The notes under the pieces were generated by a model. That model was not told the origin of the DNA. It searched no databases and saw only the letters and a list, made by a program, of their open reading frames with translations. Positions 21,223-34,095 of a stretch of DNA of 64,000 bases are shown in pieces. The stretch is taken from NCBI RefSeq assembly GCF_007066085.1, contig NZ_CP041405.1:3066001-3130000 (forward strand), in the 5' to 3' direction. Position 1 is the first letter of the stretch. Every line of letters starts with the position of its first letter. The translations under genes and the position numbers were made by a program. Source of the DNA: Paenibacillus thiaminolyticus. Its GTDB lineage: Bacteria; Bacillota; Bacilli; Paenibacillales; Paenibacillaceae.

Positions 21223-21304
21223 ATTATATAATCGATGTCATTCACAGCTTGGCGCATATCGTCAATTTCGTGAACGGCCCGGGAAGGATTCGGCTGATCG
21301 CATG

Positions 21305-21335
21305 AAAAAGCCCTTCATTCCGAAGAATGAAGGGC
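21305..21335 (-). terminator. Intrinsic terminator after tuf
   Basis: A perfect 11-bp stem with a TTCG tetraloop (GCCCTTCATTC, then GAATGAAGGGC) is followed by five T. A second GC hairpin (GCCGGC arms, 21343-21358) precedes it. This ends the str operon. Confidence 0.92.
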
Positions 21336-21364
21336 CGGGACCGCCGGCTCGCGCCGGCAGTTCA

Positions 21365-22558
21365 TTATTTAATGATGGATGCAACCGCACCAGCACCTAC
21401 TGTACGGCCACCTTCGCGGATAGCGAAGCGAGTACCTTCTTCGATCGCGATTGGAGCGATCAGATTAACAGTAACGGTGATGTTGTCGCCAGGCATAACC
21501 ATTTCAGTGCCTTCTGGCAGGTCAATGATACCTGTTACGTCCGTTGTACGGAAGTAGAATTGTGGACGGTAGCCAGTGAAGAAAGGCTTATGACGGCCAC
21601 CTTCTTCTTTGGTCAATACGTACACTTGAGCAGTGAACTCTGTGTGCGGCTTAACGGAGCCTGGCTTAGCCAATACTTGACCGCGCTCGATTTGGTTACG
21701 GTCAACACCACGGAGCAATGCGCCGATGTTGTCGCCCGCTTGAGCGGAATCCAGAAGCTTACGGAACATTTCAACGCCCGTAACAACGGATTTTTTCGTT
21801 TCTTCTTGGATACCAACGATTTCAATCTCGTCGCCCACTTTAACTGTACCACGCTCAACACGGCCAGTAGCAACCGTACCGCGGCCCGTGATGGAGAATA
21901 CGTCCTCGACAGGCATCAGGAAAGGCTTCTCAGTGTCGCGCTCTGGAGTCGGGATGTAAGAGTCGATTTGATCGAACAGCTCGACGATTTTGTCAGCCCA
22001 AGGGCCGTCTGGGTTTTGCAGCGCTTCACGTGCAGAACCGCGAATGATTGGAGTGTCGTCGCCTGGGAATTCGTATTCGCTCAGAAGGTCGCGAATTTCC
22101 ATTTCTACCAGTTCGAGCAACTCTTCGTCTTCAACCATGTCGCATTTGTTCATGAATACGACGATGTAAGGTACGCCTACTTGGCGGGAGAGCAAGATGT
22201 GCTCACGAGTTTGCGGCATTGGGCCGTCAGCTGCGGATACGACGAGAATCGCGCCGTCCATTTGTGCAGCACCCGTGATCATGTTCTTAACGTAGTCGGC
22301 GTGACCTGGGCAGTCTACGTGTGCGTAGTGACGAGTAGCGGACTCGTACTCAACGTGGGACGTCGAGATTGTGATACCGCGCTCGCGCTCTTCTGGAGCT
22401 TTGTCGATTTGGTCGTATGCGATTGCGTTACCACCGCCATACTTTTTCGTCAATACTGTCGTGATTGCAGCTGTCAAAGTTGTTTTACCATGGTCAACGT
22501 GACCGATCGTACCGATATTAACGTGCGGTTTCGTACGTTCAAACTTAGCCTTTGCCAT
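21365..22558 (-). CDS. tuf: Elongation factor Tu
   Basis: EF-Tu brings aminoacyl-tRNA to the ribosome as a GTP complex. The start at 22558 ([20 protein letters not shown]) gives 397 residues. G-motifs are [17 protein letters not shown] and NKCD. Kirromycin and GE2270A contact regions look ordinary. It is the last gene of the str operon, 95 bases after fusA, and is followed by a strong terminator. No second tuf copy is in this window. Confidence 0.98.
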   Translation of the reverse strand: MAKAKFERTKPHVNIGTIGHVDHGKTTLTAAITTVLTKKYGGGNAIAYDQIDKAPEERERGITISTSHVEYESATRHYAHVDCPGHADYVKNMITGAAQMDGAILVVSAADGPMPQTREHILLSRQVGVPYIVVFMNKCDMVEDEELLELVEMEIRDLLSEYEFPGDDTPIIRGSAREALQNPDGPWADKIVELFDQIDSYIPTPERDTEKPFLMPVEDVFSITGRGTVATGRVERGTVKVGDEIEIVGIQEETKKSVVTGVEMFRKLLDSAQAGDNIGALLRGVDRNQIERGQVLAKPGSVKPHTEFTAQVYVLTKEEGGRHKPFFTGYRPQFYFRTTDVTGIIDLPEGTEMVMPGDNITVTVNLIAPIAIEEGTRFAIREGGRTVGAGAVASIIK

Positions 22559-22653
22559 TTGAACCAGTTCCTCCTTAATAAGTGGAATAAGTATGTTGGG
22601 CGGGCACATGACGTGTCATGTGCGCCAGCCGTTGCAAACATCAGGTCGGCGAA

Positions 22654-24729
22654 TTATACGCCTTTACTCTTCGAAATGATCTCTTCCGAGATATTCCGTG
22701 GAACTTCTTCATAGTGAGAGAGTTCCATCGAGAATACGCCACGGCCTTGTGTACCGGAACGGAGCGTTGTGGAATATCCGAACATCTCTGCGAGAGGTAC
22801 CTTGGCACGGATAATCTGTGCGCCTGCACGGGAATCCATACCTTCGATACGACCGCGACGGGAGTTCAGCATGCCCATTACGTCGCCCATGTACTCTTCA
22901 GGCACGGTAACTTCGACCTTCATGATTGGCTCGAGAAGAACTGGATTACATTTGTCCTTCGCTGCTTTAAGCGCCATGGAACCGGCAATCTTAAACGCCA
23001 TCTCACTGGAGTCGACATCGTGATACGAACCGTCGACGATCGTTGCTTTGATGTCTACGAGCGGATAACCGGCCAAGACACCGTTCTGCATCGATTCTTC
23101 GATTCCCGCTTGTACCGGCGCGATGTATTCGCGTGGCACAACCCCACCGACGATCTTGTTCTCGAATGCAAATCCTGCGCCTGGCTCTTGTGGTGCGAAC
23201 TCGATCCATACGTGACCGTATTGACCGCGACCACCGGACTGACGCACGAACTTACCTTCAACTCGTGCCGGTGTACGGAATGTTTCACGATAAGCAACTT
23301 GCGGGTTACCGATATTCGTTTCCACTTTGAACTCGCGGCGCATACGGTCGATGATGACGTCAAGGTGAAGCTCACCCATACCGCCCAGGATCGTTTGACC
23401 TGTCTCTTCGTCCGTGTGAGCGCGGAGCGTTGGATCCTCTTCCGTCAGCTTCGCCAAGGCTACGCCAAGCTTATCTTGGTCCGCTTTGGTCTTCGGCTCT
23501 ACGGCGATATGGATAACCGGCTCAGGGAAGTTCATGGATTCCAGAATAATCGGGTTCTTCTCGTCGCACAGCGTGTCGCCTGTGCCCGTATCTTTCAAGC
23601 CAACGGCAGCCGCGATGTCGCCAGAATAGACGATATCGATCTCTTCACGGCTGTTCGCGTGCATTTGAAGAATACGGCCGATGCGCTCGCGCTTGCCCTT
23701 CGTCGCATTCAATACGTAAGAACCGGAGTTCAATACGCCAGAGTATACGCGGAAGAATGTCAGCTTACCAACGTAAGGGTCTGTCATAATCTTGAACGCA
23801 AGTGCCGAGAACGGCTCTTCGTCCGAAGAATGACGAACCGATTCCGTTCCGTCTTCGAGATGGCCTTGAATATCAGGCACATCCAATGGAGACGGGAGGT
23901 AGTCGACAACAGCGTCGATCATCATCTGAACGCCTTTGTTGCGGTAGGAAGATCCGCAGACAACCGGGAAGATTTGAACGCTGCATACCCCTTTGCGGAG
24001 AGCGGCTTTCAGTTCAGGAACTGTAATCTCTTCGCCTTCGAGGTATTTCATTGTCAAGTCTTCGTCGAGCTCTGCAATCTTCTCAATCAATTCCAGACGG
24101 AGTTCTTCCGCTTTGTCTTTCAACTCAGCCGGAATTTCCGTCTCTTCGATTTCTTTTCCAAGATCGTCTTTGAAGATGTACGCTTTTTGCGTCATCAAAT
24201 CAACGATACCTACGAAATCATTCTCTGCGCCGATAGGCAACTGAAGCGCCACAGCATTCGCTTGCAAACGGTCTTTCATGGACTGGATGACATTAAGGAA
24301 GTCAGCGCCAATGATGTCCATTTTGTTGACGTAAGCAATACGAGGTACGCCGTAACGGTCGGCTTGACGCCATACCGTCTCGGATTGTGGCTCAACGCCT
24401 TCTTTTGCAGAGAAAACGCCTACGGCTCCGTCCAATACGCGAAGGGAACGCTCAACCTCTACCGTAAAGTCAACGTGGCCCGGAGTGTCGATAATATTAA
24501 CGCGGTGACCTTTCCATTGTGCGGTCGTTGCCGCCGATGTAATCGTGATACCGCGCTCTTGTTCTTGCGCCATCCAGTCCATTGTCGCGGAACCTTCATG
24601 GGTTTCACCAATCTTATGAGTACGACCGGTGTAGAACAGAATACGCTCCGTTGTCGTTGTTTTACCGGCATCGATGTGAGCCATAATCCCGATATTACGC
24701 GTATTTGCCAAGGAGAACTGTCTTGCCAT
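22654..24729 (-). CDS. fusA: Elongation factor G
   Basis: EF-G is the translocase GTPase. The start at 24729 ([20 protein letters not shown]) gives 691 residues, the normal length. Motifs are [19 protein letters not shown] and NKMD in domain I; domain IV includes [15 protein letters not shown], whose tip enters the decoding centre. It lies between rpsG and tuf. Confidence 0.98.
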   Translation of the reverse strand: MARQFSLANTRNIGIMAHIDAGKTTTTERILFYTGRTHKIGETHEGSATMDWMAQEQERGITITSAATTAQWKGHRVNIIDTPGHVDFTVEVERSLRVLDGAVGVFSAKEGVEPQSETVWRQADRYGVPRIAYVNKMDIIGADFLNVIQSMKDRLQANAVALQLPIGAENDFVGIVDLMTQKAYIFKDDLGKEIEETEIPAELKDKAEELRLELIEKIAELDEDLTMKYLEGEEITVPELKAALRKGVCSVQIFPVVCGSSYRNKGVQMMIDAVVDYLPSPLDVPDIQGHLEDGTESVRHSSDEEPFSALAFKIMTDPYVGKLTFFRVYSGVLNSGSYVLNATKGKRERIGRILQMHANSREEIDIVYSGDIAAAVGLKDTGTGDTLCDEKNPIILESMNFPEPVIHIAVEPKTKADQDKLGVALAKLTEEDPTLRAHTDEETGQTILGGMGELHLDVIIDRMRREFKVETNIGNPQVAYRETFRTPARVEGKFVRQSGGRGQYGHVWIEFAPQEPGAGFAFENKIVGGVVPREYIAPVQAGIEESMQNGVLAGYPLVDIKATIVDGSYHDVDSSEMAFKIAGSMALKAAKDKCNPVLLEPIMKVEVTVPEEYMGDVMGMLNSRRGRIEGMDSRAGAQIIRAKVPLAEMFGYSTTLRSGTQGRGVFSMELSHYEEVPRNISEEIISKSKGV

Positions 24730-24791
24730 GGAGTGATCTCCCTTCAAATTGGGTTAGGTAACTCAATAATCGAGACCCGCTCAGCTGAATC

Positions 24792-25262
24792 CTACCAGCG
24801 GTAGTGAGCATACGCTTTGTTTGCTTCAGCCATTTTATGCGTATCTTCGCGCTTCTTAACAGCAGCGCCTGTATTGTTGGAAGCATCGATAATCTCTGCT
24901 GCCAGACGTTCTTGCATGGTCTTCTCACCGCGGTTGCGAGAGTAGTTGACCAACCAGCGCAATCCCAACGAAGTGCGGCGCTCTGGCTTCACTTCGATAG
25001 GCACTTGATAGTTCGAACCGCCGACACGGCGAGCCTTAACTTCAAGGACCGGCATGATATTCTTCAATGCTGCTTCAAACACTTCCATAGGATCTTTCCC
25101 CGTGCGTTCTTGAATGAGCGTGAAAGAATCATATAGAATAGTTTGAGCAACACCACGTTTACCGTCGATCATGATGCGGTTAATCAGGCGAGTAACCAAC
25201 TTGCTGTTATACACCGGATCCGGCAGCACGTCGCGCTTAGGAACTGGACCTTTGCGTGGCAT
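24792..25262 (-). CDS. rpsG: 30S ribosomal protein S7
   Basis: S7 nucleates assembly of the 30S head and lies at the E site. The start at 25262 ([20 protein letters not shown]) gives the standard 156 residues. KVGGSNYQ-type sequence is present as [19 protein letters not shown]. It lies between rpsL and fusA. Confidence 0.97.
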   Translation of the reverse strand: MPRKGPVPKRDVLPDPVYNSKLVTRLINRIMIDGKRGVAQTILYDSFTLIQERTGKDPMEVFEAALKNIMPVLEVKARRVGGSNYQVPIEVKPERRTSLGLRWLVNYSRNRGEKTMQERLAAEIIDASNNTGAAVKKREDTHKMAEANKAYAHYRW

Positions 25263-25384
25263 GTGAATCCCCCTTTCCAAATAACTTCACAAGCAGAAGC
25301 GAGTCCGTCTTCCTCTCCCGAGGAATGCGTCTCTCTCTGTAACGGAATATGATAGGTGCACTATCCTATCCCAAGTGATCGCGA

Positions 25385-25807
25385 TTAGGATTTCTTCGCT
25401 TTCGGACGCTTCGTACCGTACTTGGAACGAGCTTGCATGCGGTTGTTCACCCCAGCAGTATCCAATGCACCGCGAACGATGTGGTAACGAACCCCCGGAA
25501 GGTCTTTAACCCGGCCCCCGCGCACGAGTACAACGCTGTGCTCCTGCAGGTTGTGGCCGATACCTCCGATGTAAGCAGTAACCTCAACACGGTTCGTCAA
25601 GCGAACACGGGCATACTTACGAAGTGCAGAGTTCGGTTTTTTCGGTGTCATCGTACCTACACGAGTGCAGACACCGCGTTTTTGAGGCGCGCTCAAATCC
25701 GTTTCTTCGCGCTTCAGCGCGTTGTATCCTCTTTGCAAAGCTGGGGACTTGGATTTAGTTACTTTGTCTTTGCGGCCTTTACGTACCAATTGGTTAATTG
25801 TTGGCAT
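25385..25807 (-). CDS. rpsL: 30S ribosomal protein S12
   Basis: S12 sits at the decoding centre and controls fidelity. The 140 residues begin [20 protein letters not shown]. The two regions where streptomycin-resistance changes occur read [13 protein letters not shown] and [13 protein letters not shown], the wild-type forms, so a sensitive genotype is predicted. It lies between rplGB and rpsG; the 136-base gap on the rplGB side contains no evident promoter. Confidence 0.97.
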   Translation of the reverse strand: MPTINQLVRKGRKDKVTKSKSPALQRGYNALKREETDLSAPQKRGVCTRVGTMTPKKPNSALRKYARVRLTNRVEVTAYIGGIGHNLQEHSVVLVRGGRVKDLPGVRYHIVRGALDTAGVNNRMQARSKYGTKRPKAKKS

Positions 25808-25943
25808 GTTGGCACCCCCTTCCTATAAGTTTCAACACCTTTTACAATTCATTCATTTAAGCCCACAGATCCAGGTGGTTCATAAATGAACAAATGAAAT
25901 GTTTTTGCCATAGGACTTCCCCCGACAAAAACAATAGGTTTGC

Positions 25944-26201
25944 TTATGAATCCGTGTTGACGACAGCCACTGCAGCTGCGCCGACCTCGATGCCGCACGC
26001 CTTGCCAAGCTCGCGCATCGTCTCGACATATGTCAGCTTGATGCCCTGCTTCTCGCACAGTGCGATAATCTTCGAAGTCACTCGCGCATCGGCGTCTTCC
26101 GCCACATATACCTCGGCGGCTAAGCCTTGCTCAACCACCTTCAGTGTCTGCTTGGTCCCAATCTTAATCTTCTCATCCTGTAACCCTTTATCATAAGACA
26201 T
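25944..26201 (-). CDS. rplGB: L7Ae-family K-turn-binding protein (YbxF/RplGB type)
   Basis: An 85-residue protein of the L7Ae/L30e family, beginning MSYDKGLQDEKIKIGTKQTL and containing ADARVTSKIIALCEKQGIKL and GKACGIEVGAAAVAVV. B. subtilis YbxF at the same position binds K-turn RNA and associates with ribosomes. It is the first gene of the str transcription unit, 51 bases after a consensus-like promoter. Confidence 0.88.
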   Translation of the reverse strand: MSYDKGLQDEKIKIGTKQTLKVVEQGLAAEVYVAEDADARVTSKIIALCEKQGIKLTYVETMRELGKACGIEVGAAAVAVVNTDS

Positions 26202-26251
26202 GAATCATGTTCCTCCAAAAGTACAGGTCATTGCCTTGGGCACACTACGAT

Positions 26252-26280
26252 ATAGTAGCACTTTCGATTTCATGTGTCAA
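26252..26280 (-). promoter_or_regulatory. Sigma-A promoter of the str operon (rplGB-rpsL-rpsG-fusA-tuf)
   Basis: The -35 TTGACA (26275-26280, consensus) and -10 TACTAT (26252-26257) have a 17-base spacer. It separates the rpoBC unit from the str genes. Confidence 0.85.
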
Positions 26281-26326
26281 GAAATTATTTTTAGTTGAAA
26301 GAAAGCCTCCAAACGCCACCGTGAAG

Positions 26327-26368
26327 CATGCCGCCAGGCCGCCCCTTAAGCGGGCGGCAGGCGGCATG
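26327..26368 (-). terminator. Long GC hairpin after rpoC
   Basis: The arms CATGCCGCC and GGCGGCATG enclose a second stem GCCGCCC/GGGCGGC with a 7-base loop. No T tract follows, so it may terminate poorly or protect the transcript 3' end. Confidence 0.5.
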
Positions 26369-26381
26369 TTGCACGATTCTA

Positions 26382-29300
26382 TTATTCGGCTACGCCGACA
26401 CCGGCGGTGTCAAGCGCTTCTTCCGTCTCTTCTTCCATCAACGGGTTGATCAGCTTCACGCTGCGGTAGCGGTTCATGCCGGTACCCGCCGGGATCAGCT
26501 TCCCGATGATAACATTCTCCTTCAGGCCGAGCAGTTGGTCGACCTTGCCCTTGATTGCGGCGTCGGTCAGGACACGTGTCGTCTCCTGGAACGATGCAGC
26601 CGACAGGAAGGAATCAGTCTCCAGCGACGCCTTCGTAATACCGAGCAGCACCGGCTTGGCGACAGCCGGCTCTTTGCCGGACAGGATCGCATTCTTGTTC
26701 GCTGCTTCGTATTCATGAAGGTCGACATACGAGCCTGGAAGAAGCGTCGTGTCTCCCGCGTCGACAATGCGGATCTTCCGCAGCATCTGCTTAATCATAA
26801 CCTCAACGTGCTTGTCGTTGATTTCTACCCCTTGGTTCCGGTATACGCGCTGAACTTCCTGGAGGATGTAGTTCTGCACGCCGCGGATACCTTTGATGCG
26901 CAGCATCTCTTTCGGGTCGATGGAGCCGTCCGTAATCTCGTCCCCGGCCTCGATAGCCATGCCTTCGGTGACACGGATACGAGAGCCGTAGGTCACGGAG
27001 TATACTTTGGTCTCCGCTTCGCCTTGAACCTCTACCTCGCGGCGGTCCTTCGCTTCGCGGATCTCTTTGACGACACCGTCGATCTCGGAAATGATCGCTT
27101 GCCCCTTCGGATTGCGCGCCTCGAACAACTCCTGGATACGCGGCAAACCTTGGGTAATATCGTCTCCGGCGACGCCCCCGGTATGGAACGTACGCATCGT
27201 GAGCTGGGTTCCCGGCTCACCGATCGATTGCGCGGCGATGATGCCGACCGCTTCCCCGATCTCGACGTGCTTGCCTGTCGCCAGGTTGCGGCCGTAGCAG
27301 ATTTTGCAGACGCCGTGACGGGCGCGGCAGCTCAACACGGAGCGAATCATCAGCTTCTTCACGCCCGCATTGACGATTGCTTCGGCTTTGTCGGTATCGA
27401 TGAGCTCGTTCCGGTTCACCAGCACTTCGCCCGTCTCCGGATGACGCACCGTCTCGAACGAATAACGTCCCTCGATACGGTCGTACAAGCCTTCGATAAC
27501 TTCCTTCCCGTCGGAGATGTTGCTGACGAGGAAGCCTTTGTCCGTGCCGCAATCGTCCTCGCGCACGATCACGTCCTGCGCGACGTCGACGAGACGGCGG
27601 GTCAAGTAACCAGAGTCCGCCGTACGAAGCGCGGTATCGGCGAGACCTTTCCGCGCGCCGTGCGTCGAGATGAAGTACTCCAAGACGGTCAGGCCTTCGC
27701 GGAAGTTCGATTTGATTGGCAATTCAATAATCCGTCCGGACGGGTTCGCCATGAGACCGCGCATCCCGCCGAGCTGGGTAATCTGCGATTTGTTACCCCG
27801 CGCCTTGGAATCGACCATGAGCATGATGGAGTTGTAGCGGTCCATCGATTTCATGAGGATCTCCGTGATGCGGTCCTTCGTATCCGACCAGATCTCGATA
27901 ACACGGTCATACCGCTCGTCGTTCGTAATCAGACCGCGACGGTATTGATTCGTAATCACCTTGACCTTCTCTTCGGACTCCTTGAGGATCTCCACCTTCT
28001 CCTGCGGCACGATAACGTCCGCGACCGCGATCGTAATGCCTGCGCGGGTAGAGTACGTGAATCCAATCTGCTTGATCCGGTCCAGGATGACCGAAGTAAG
28101 CGTTGTATGGAATACATCGAAGCAGCGGGCAATAATTTGACCGAGATAGTCTTTGCCTACCGCGCCCGATTGCGGAATGCTCTGGAGAATCTCCTGAATA
28201 TTCGCGCCTTTTTCATGAATAAAGTAGAGATCCGGCGTTCCCTCGAACAAGTTGCGCTTAGTAGGCTCGTTGATATAAGGGAATTCCGACGGGAATATTT
28301 CATTGAAAATGATACGTCCCACTGTCGTCACGAGCAGCGCTTCCTGCTGCTTATCCGTGAACGAGGTCTTGTTCAGCGCTCTGGCCGGAATGACGACGCG
28401 CGCATGCAAGGAGGCCGTTCCGCGCTGGTAGGCGGATACCGCTTCATTGACAGAGGCGAAGATCATGCCGGAGCCTTTGGCTTCCTTGTTGTCCATCGTC
28501 AGGTAGAACGATCCGAGAACCATATCCTGGGATGGCGTAACGACCGGCTTGCCGTCTTTCGGGTTCAAGATGTTGCCGGACGCCAGCATGAGCAGGCGGG
28601 CTTCCGCTTGTGCTTCTGCAGACAACGGCACGTGAACCGCCATCTGGTCACCGTCGAAGTCAGCGTTGTACGCCGTACAGACGAGCGGGTGAAGACGGAT
28701 CGCGCGGCCTTCGACAAGGATTGGCTCGAACGCCTGGATACCGAGACGGTGAAGCGTCGGAGCGCGGTTCAACAGAACCGGATGCTCGCGGATCACTTCT
28801 TCAAGGACGTCCCATACTTCCGGACTGACGCGCTCGACTTTGCGCTTCGCGCTCTTGATGTTATGCGCCAAGCCTTTGTTCACGAGCTCTTTCATGACGA
28901 AAGGCTTGAACAGCTCCAGGGCCATTTCCTTCGGCAGACCGCATTGATACATCTTCAAATACGGGCCGACGACGATAACGGAACGTCCGGAATAGTCAAC
29001 GCGCTTCCCGAGCAAGTTCTGACGGAAGCGGCCTTGCTTCCCTTTGAGCATATGGCTGAGCGACTTGAGCGGACGGTTCCCCGGTCCGGTAACTGGACGG
29101 CCGCGGCGCCCGTTGTCGATCAGAGCATCGACGGCTTCCTGCAGCATCCGCTTCTCGTTCTGCACGATGATGTCCGGCGCGCCCAGATCGAGAAGCCGCT
29201 TGAGGCGGTTGTTCCGGTTGATGACGCGGCGGTACAGATCGTTCAAGTCGGAGGTCGCGAAGCGTCCGCCGTCCAATTGGACCATCGGACGAAGCTCCGG

Positions 29301-30002
29301 CGGAATAACCGGCAGCACGTCGAGGATCATCCACTCCGGCGCGTTGCCCGAATTGCGGAATGCCTCGATGACTTCCAGACGCTTAATCGCGCGGTTGCGG
29401 CGTTGGCCTTGAGCCGTGCGCAGCTCTTCCTTCAGCATCGTCAGCTCTTTTTCCACATCCAGATCCTGGAGCAGCTTCTTAACGGCTTCCGCGCCCATGC
29501 CGGCCTGGAATGCATGGCCGTACTTCTCGCGGTAGCTGCGGTATTCCTTCTCCGACAACAGCTGCTTCTTCTCCAGCGGCGTATCGCCCGGATCCGTCAC
29601 AACATAGGAGGCGAAGTAAATAATCTCTTCCAGTGAACGGGGCGACATGTCGAGAGCCAAGCCCATGCGGCTTGGAATGCCCTTGAAATACCAGATATGC
29701 GAGACGGGAGCAGCCAATTCGATATGGCCCATCCGTTCGCGGCGCACTTTCTGGCGCGTAACTTCAACGCCGCATCGATCACAGACGACGCCTTTGTAGC
29801 GCACCCGCTTATATTTGCCGCAGTGACATTCCCAGTCTTTCGTCGGTCCGAAGATCTTCTCGCAGAACAGGCCTTCTTTTTCCGGCTTGAGCGTGCGGTA
29901 GTTGATAGTCTCCGGCTTCTTGACTTCGCCACGGGACCAAGAACGAATCTTGTCGGGAGAGGCGAGCCCAATCTTCATATATTCAAAATTGTTGACGTCC
30001 AT
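26382..30002 (-). CDS. rpoC: DNA-directed RNA polymerase beta' subunit
   Basis: Beta' carries the catalytic magnesium site in [20 protein letters not shown]. The N-terminal zinc site has CHCGKYK and CDRCGVEV; the second zinc site has CGTDKG, then [15 protein letters not shown]. The length is 1206 residues, close to B. subtilis. AAGGAGG lies 8 bases before TTG 30005 and 11 before ATG 30002, so the protein may begin with either; the B. subtilis protein has one residue more than the ATG form at this end. It follows rpoB with a 171-base gap. Confidence 0.97.
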   Translation of the reverse strand: MDVNNFEYMKIGLASPDKIRSWSRGEVKKPETINYRTLKPEKEGLFCEKIFGPTKDWECHCGKYKRVRYKGVVCDRCGVEVTRQKVRRERMGHIELAAPVSHIWYFKGIPSRMGLALDMSPRSLEEIIYFASYVVTDPGDTPLEKKQLLSEKEYRSYREKYGHAFQAGMGAEAVKKLLQDLDVEKELTMLKEELRTAQGQRRNRAIKRLEVIEAFRNSGNAPEWMILDVLPVIPPELRPMVQLDGGRFATSDLNDLYRRVINRNNRLKRLLDLGAPDIIVQNEKRMLQEAVDALIDNGRRGRPVTGPGNRPLKSLSHMLKGKQGRFRQNLLGKRVDYSGRSVIVVGPYLKMYQCGLPKEMALELFKPFVMKELVNKGLAHNIKSAKRKVERVSPEVWDVLEEVIREHPVLLNRAPTLHRLGIQAFEPILVEGRAIRLHPLVCTAYNADFDGDQMAVHVPLSAEAQAEARLLMLASGNILNPKDGKPVVTPSQDMVLGSFYLTMDNKEAKGSGMIFASVNEAVSAYQRGTASLHARVVIPARALNKTSFTDKQQEALLVTTVGRIIFNEIFPSEFPYINEPTKRNLFEGTPDLYFIHEKGANIQEILQSIPQSGAVGKDYLGQIIARCFDVFHTTLTSVILDRIKQIGFTYSTRAGITIAVADVIVPQEKVEILKESEEKVKVITNQYRRGLITNDERYDRVIEIWSDTKDRITEILMKSMDRYNSIMLMVDSKARGNKSQITQLGGMRGLMANPSGRIIELPIKSNFREGLTVLEYFISTHGARKGLADTALRTADSGYLTRRLVDVAQDVIVREDDCGTDKGFLVSNISDGKEVIEGLYDRIEGRYSFETVRHPETGEVLVNRNELIDTDKAEAIVNAGVKKLMIRSVLSCRARHGVCKICYGRNLATGKHVEIGEAVGIIAAQSIGEPGTQLTMRTFHTGGVAGDDITQGLPRIQELFEARNPKGQAIISEIDGVVKEIREAKDRREVEVQGEAETKVYSVTYGSRIRVTEGMAIEAGDEITDGSIDPKEMLRIKGIRGVQNYILQEVQRVYRNQGVEINDKHVEVMIKQMLRKIRIVDAGDTTLLPGSYVDLHEYEAANKNAILSGKEPAVAKPVLLGITKASLETDSFLSAASFQETTRVLTDAAIKGKVDQLLGLKENVIIGKLIPAGTGMNRYRSVKLINPLMEEETEEALDTAGVGVAE

Positions 30003-30173
30003 CAAGGAGCGACCCTCCTTAATTTGTACTAGAGTTCGCCGCTGTTGCACTTCTCACAGGAGCGGCAGGCTGTGTTCCAATCTATAGGGGCTGACGGTGG
30101 CCAGCAGCCGCTGTATTCAGCACGGCTTCCGGCCACCGTCGATACCAACGTGTCCTGATGCAGTTGCGGCGGC

Positions 30174-33100
30174 TTATTCCGCCACGTATTCGTCATCCAT
30201 GCCAAGATTCAGCTTGTCTTGCGGAATATCATCGTCATCGTCGAATTCGCGCATTTCGATTTCTTCCTCGTTCTCTGTCAAAATCTTGACATCCATACCT
30301 AAGCTTTGCAGCTCTTTGATCAAGACCTTGAAGGACTCTGGAACACCTGGCTCCGGAACGTTCTCGCCCTTGACAATCGATTCATAGGTCTTCACCCGGC
30401 CGACAACGTCGTCGGATTTGACGGTAAGAATCTCTTGCAGCGTATAGGCGGCGCCGTAAGCTTCAAGCGCCCACACCTCCATCTCCCCGAAGCGCTGGCC
30501 GCCGAACTGGGCTTTACCGCCGAGCGGCTGCTGCGTAACGAGCGAGTATGGACCTGTGGAACGGGCGTGAATCTTGTCGTCAACCATGTGCGCGAGCTTA
30601 ATCATGTACATGACGCCGACCGTAACTTCACGCTCGAACGGCTCGCCTGTACGGCCATCGTACAGGATGGTCTTGCCGTTGCGCTGCATGCCGGCTTCTT
30701 CCATCGTGTCGAATACGTCGTACTCGGTTGCACCATCGAAGACCGGCGTAGCCATATGCATGCCGAGGTAACGGGCAGCCATGCCCAAGTGAACCTCGAG
30801 CACCTGGCCGATGTTCATCCGGGAAGGAACGCCGAGCGGGTTCAATACGACTTGAACCGGCGTGCCATCCGGCAGGAACGGCATATCCTCTTCCGGCAGA
30901 ATGCGGGCGATGACCCCTTTGTTACCGTGACGTCCCGCCATTTTATCCCCTTCGGATATTTTCCGTTTTTGGGCAATATAAGCACGTACCAGTTGGTTGA
31001 CGCCTGGAGGCAGCTCATCGCCGTTCTCCCGCGTGAACACCTTGACGTCGACCACAATCCCGTCGGTTCCGTGCGGAACGCGCAGGGACGTGTCACGCAC
31101 CTCACGCGCCTTTTCGCCGAAGATCGCGTGCAGGAGACGCTCTTCCGCCGTCAGCTCGGTAACCCCTTTTGGCGTTACTTTGCCGACGAGGATGTCGCCA
31201 GCCTTAATCTCGGCGCCGACACGGATAATGCCGCGTTCGTCAAGATTTTTCAGCGCTTCTTCCCCCACGTTCGGGATATCGCGCGTAATCTCTTCCGGCC
31301 CCAGCTTCGTGTCGCGGGCTTCCGACTCGTACTCCTCGATATGGATAGAGGTGTAGACGTCTTCTTTGACCAATTTCTCAGACAGCAGAATCGCATCCTC
31401 GTAGTTGTACCCTTCCCAAGTCATGAAGGCAACGACGACGTTGCGGCCCAGCGCCAGTTCGCCAACTTCCGTGGACGGACCGTCCGCCAAAATATCGCCC
31501 TTCTTGACGATATCGCCTCTCTTCGCCAGCGGGCGCTGGTTAATGCAGGTTCCTTGGTTGGAACGCATGAACTTCTGCAATTTATATTTGACGAGGTCAC
31601 CCTTGACCTCTTTGCCGTCAATCATTTCAATGCGGCGGACTTGAACCTCGTTCGCCGTAACGCGCTCCACGATCCCGTCCACTTTGGACACGATGCAGAC
31701 GCCAGAGTCCTTCGCAGACTTGTGCTCCATTCCGGTTCCGACGAATGGCGATTCCGGCACCAGCAGAGGCACCGCTTGCCGCTGCATGTTGGAACCCATG
31801 AGCGCACGGTTGGAGTCGTCGTTCTCCAGGAACGGAATGAGCGCGGTCGCAACCGACACGACCTGCTTCGGCGAGACGTCCATATAGTCAACGCGCTCGC
31901 TCGGCATCGTCAAAATATTGTCGGACTGCTTGTTGTAGCGGACGATAACCATATCATCCTGGAACGAACCGTCTTCATTCAACAGCGCGTTCGCCTGAGC
32001 GATAACGTAGTTGTCTTCCTCATCCGCCGTCATATAATCAATCTGTGCCGTGACCTTGCCGGTCTTCGGATCGACCCAACGATACGGAGCTTCGATGAAG
32101 CCGTACTCGTTGACGCGAGCGAAGGTGGACAAGGAGTTGATCAGACCAATGTTCGGACCTTCCGGCGTCTCGATCGGACACATCCGCCCATAGTGCGAGT
32201 GGTGAACGTCGCGGACTTCGAAGCCGGCGCGTTCCCGTGTCAGACCGCCAGGTCCGAGTGCAGACAGACGGCGCTTGTGCGTCAATTCCGCCAGCGGGTT
32301 CGTCTGGTCCATGAACTGGGACAGCTGCGAGCTGCCGAAGAACTCCTTGATCGAGGCGATGACCGGACGGATGTTGATCAGCGCTTGCGGCGTAATGACG
32401 CTCGCATCCTGAATGGACATCCGTTCACGCACGACGCGTTCCATCCGGGACAGACCGATACGGAACTGGTTCTGCAGCAATTCGCCGACCGAACGGAGAC
32501 GGCGGTTGCCCAGATGGTCGATATCATCCGTGCTGCCGATACCATGCAGCAGGTTGATGAAATAGTTGATCGACGAGATGATATCGGCTGGCGTAATGTT
32601 CTTCACCGATTTGTCGATGTTGCCGTTGGAAATGACCTTGAGGACCTTGCCTTCCTCCAGCGGCGAGAATACATCGACGACCTGCATCGGAATGTCATCC
32701 GACTCCATTACTCCGCCTGCGACGTGATACGTCTTGAATCCGACGCCGCTCTCCAGGCGTGGCATGATCTCATCCAGCAGCCGGCGATCGATCATCTGCC
32801 CGGCTTCGGCTACGATCTCGCCTGTCTCCGCATCGACAAGCGTCTCGGCGAGGCGCTGGTTGAAGAGACGGTTCTTGATATGAAGCTTTTTATTAATCTT
32901 GTAACGGCCCACGTTGGCCAGATCATAACGTTTAGGATCGAAGAAACGTGCGATGAGCAAGCTTCTCGCATTATCCAATGTCGGCGGTTCACCCGGACGC
33001 AGGCGCTCATAGATTTCAATCAGCGCTTTTTCCGTAGAATCGGTATTGTCTTTATCCAGGGTGTTCCGGATGTATTCGTCCTGGCCAAGCAGCTCCAGAA

Positions 33101-33716
33101 TTTGCTCGTCCGTACCGAAGCCCAAGGCGCGAAGAAGAACGGTGACCGGAATCTTCCGCGTACGGTCAATCCGGACATAAATGATATCCTTGGCGTCCGT
33201 CTCCAGTTCAAGCCATGCTCCACGGTTCGGGATGACGGTTGCCGTATATGTCTTCTTCCCGTTCTTGTCGACTTTCGTACTGAAATAGACACTTGGGGAG
33301 CGAACCAACTGGCTGACAATAACACGTTCCGCACCATTGATGATGAACGTGCCTGTCTCCGTCATGAGCGGGAAATCACCCATAAACACTTCTTGCTCTT
33401 TGACTTCTCCGGTCTCTTTATTGAGGAGACGCACTTTGACCCGGAGCGGTGCTGCATACGTTACATCGCGTTCCTTCGATTCATCGACTGAATACTTAGG
33501 CTCGCCCAAGCTGTAATCGATAAACTCCAGAACCAAGTTACCCGTGAAATCCTGAATCGGCGAAATGTCTTGGAACATCTCACGCAATCCTTCGTCCAAA
33601 AACCATTCGTACGATTTCTGTTGGATTTCAATCAAGTTCGGGACTTCGAGTACCTCTTTGATGCGCGCGTAGCTGCGCCGAGTGCGTCGACCATACTGAA
33701 CAAGATGTCCTGCCAA
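30174..33716 (-). CDS. rpoB: DNA-directed RNA polymerase beta subunit
   Basis: Beta forms one jaw and the rifampicin pocket. I start it at TTG 33716 ([20 protein letters not shown], 1180 residues): a GGGGTGAG site lies 6 bases before, whereas the ATG at 33734 has none. The rifampicin region, roughly residues 460-495, reads [20 protein letters not shown], then [10 protein letters not shown], which is wild type, so sensitivity is predicted. [20 protein letters not shown] is the flap-adjacent core. The C-terminus is short and acidic. Confidence 0.97.
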   Translation of the reverse strand: MAGHLVQYGRRTRRSYARIKEVLEVPNLIEIQQKSYEWFLDEGLREMFQDISPIQDFTGNLVLEFIDYSLGEPKYSVDESKERDVTYAAPLRVKVRLLNKETGEVKEQEVFMGDFPLMTETGTFIINGAERVIVSQLVRSPSVYFSTKVDKNGKKTYTATVIPNRGAWLELETDAKDIIYVRIDRTRKIPVTVLLRALGFGTDEQILELLGQDEYIRNTLDKDNTDSTEKALIEIYERLRPGEPPTLDNARSLLIARFFDPKRYDLANVGRYKINKKLHIKNRLFNQRLAETLVDAETGEIVAEAGQMIDRRLLDEIMPRLESGVGFKTYHVAGGVMESDDIPMQVVDVFSPLEEGKVLKVISNGNIDKSVKNITPADIISSINYFINLLHGIGSTDDIDHLGNRRLRSVGELLQNQFRIGLSRMERVVRERMSIQDASVITPQALINIRPVIASIKEFFGSSQLSQFMDQTNPLAELTHKRRLSALGPGGLTRERAGFEVRDVHHSHYGRMCPIETPEGPNIGLINSLSTFARVNEYGFIEAPYRWVDPKTGKVTAQIDYMTADEEDNYVIAQANALLNEDGSFQDDMVIVRYNKQSDNILTMPSERVDYMDVSPKQVVSVATALIPFLENDDSNRALMGSNMQRQAVPLLVPESPFVGTGMEHKSAKDSGVCIVSKVDGIVERVTANEVQVRRIEMIDGKEVKGDLVKYKLQKFMRSNQGTCINQRPLAKRGDIVKKGDILADGPSTEVGELALGRNVVVAFMTWEGYNYEDAILLSEKLVKEDVYTSIHIEEYESEARDTKLGPEEITRDIPNVGEEALKNLDERGIIRVGAEIKAGDILVGKVTPKGVTELTAEERLLHAIFGEKAREVRDTSLRVPHGTDGIVVDVKVFTRENGDELPPGVNQLVRAYIAQKRKISEGDKMAGRHGNKGVIARILPEEDMPFLPDGTPVQVVLNPLGVPSRMNIGQVLEVHLGMAARYLGMHMATPVFDGATEYDVFDTMEEAGMQRNGKTILYDGRTGEPFEREVTVGVMYMIKLAHMVDDKIHARSTGPYSLVTQQPLGGKAQFGGQRFGEMEVWALEAYGAAYTLQEILTVKSDDVVGRVKTYESIVKGENVPEPGVPESFKVLIKELQSLGMDVKILTENEEEIEMREFDDDDDIPQDKLNLGMDDEYVAE

Positions 33717-33950
33717 CTTTAACTCACCCCTCATGTCTACTCACAAAAATTGGATTGCGAATCCTTTTCGGTATCCTTTATAATAAAGTCCACGAAAGAG
33801 ACTCTGAAAACGAGAAAATGGGTTGAACAAACAAAAAGAAAAACGTCCGCTCACGATAAAACGTCTTTTCCGATGGACGCCGTTTCTCCGTGCCGTCGTT
33901 TCCTGTTGTAGAACATCCTTCATATCCGATAGACTTGCCCAAAATGTAAA

Positions 33951-33956
33951 CATTAT
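33951..33956 (-). promoter_or_regulatory. Possible second rpoB promoter (-10 only)
   Basis: A consensus TATAAT lies about 235 bases before rpoB, but the matching -35 position (AATAC-like) is weak. It may be a secondary start. The rest of the 379-base gap between ybxB and rpoB is A/T-rich leader in which I see no gene. Confidence 0.35.
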
Positions 33957-34053
33957 ACTTCATTTCACGAAAATGTATTCGTCTTTTCAAAAAAAAGCTT
34001 GACATTTTGGTCATGTAAAGACATGAAGGCCATCCTAATACTGACATTTTATA

Positions 34054-34082
34054 ATAATACCACAACGGGCATGCCGAGTCAA
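34054..34082 (-). promoter_or_regulatory. Sigma-A promoter of rpoB-rpoC
   Basis: The -35 TTGACT (34077-34082) and -10 TATTAT (34054-34059) are 17 bases apart, just after the preceding methyltransferase stop. This gives a leader of about 330 bases. Confidence 0.75.
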
Positions 34083-34095
34083 CTTCGAATTTAAA

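Noticed and set aside
21125..24804. Long plus-strand frames opposite tuf and fusA
   Set aside because: They have Cys/His/Arg-rich nonsense composition typical of the complement of EF-Tu and EF-G genes.
26328..29636. A 1102-codon plus-strand open frame opposite rpoC
   Set aside because: It is an antisense shadow caused by rpoC codon bias, with no family features.
30306..33491. A 1061-codon plus-strand open frame opposite rpoB
   Set aside because: It mirrors the codon structure of rpoB; it has no ribosome binding site, promoter or recognisable domain.
30174..33716. Rifampicin or streptomycin resistance alleles in rpoB or rpsL
   Set aside because: The resistance-determining segments read as wild type in both genes.
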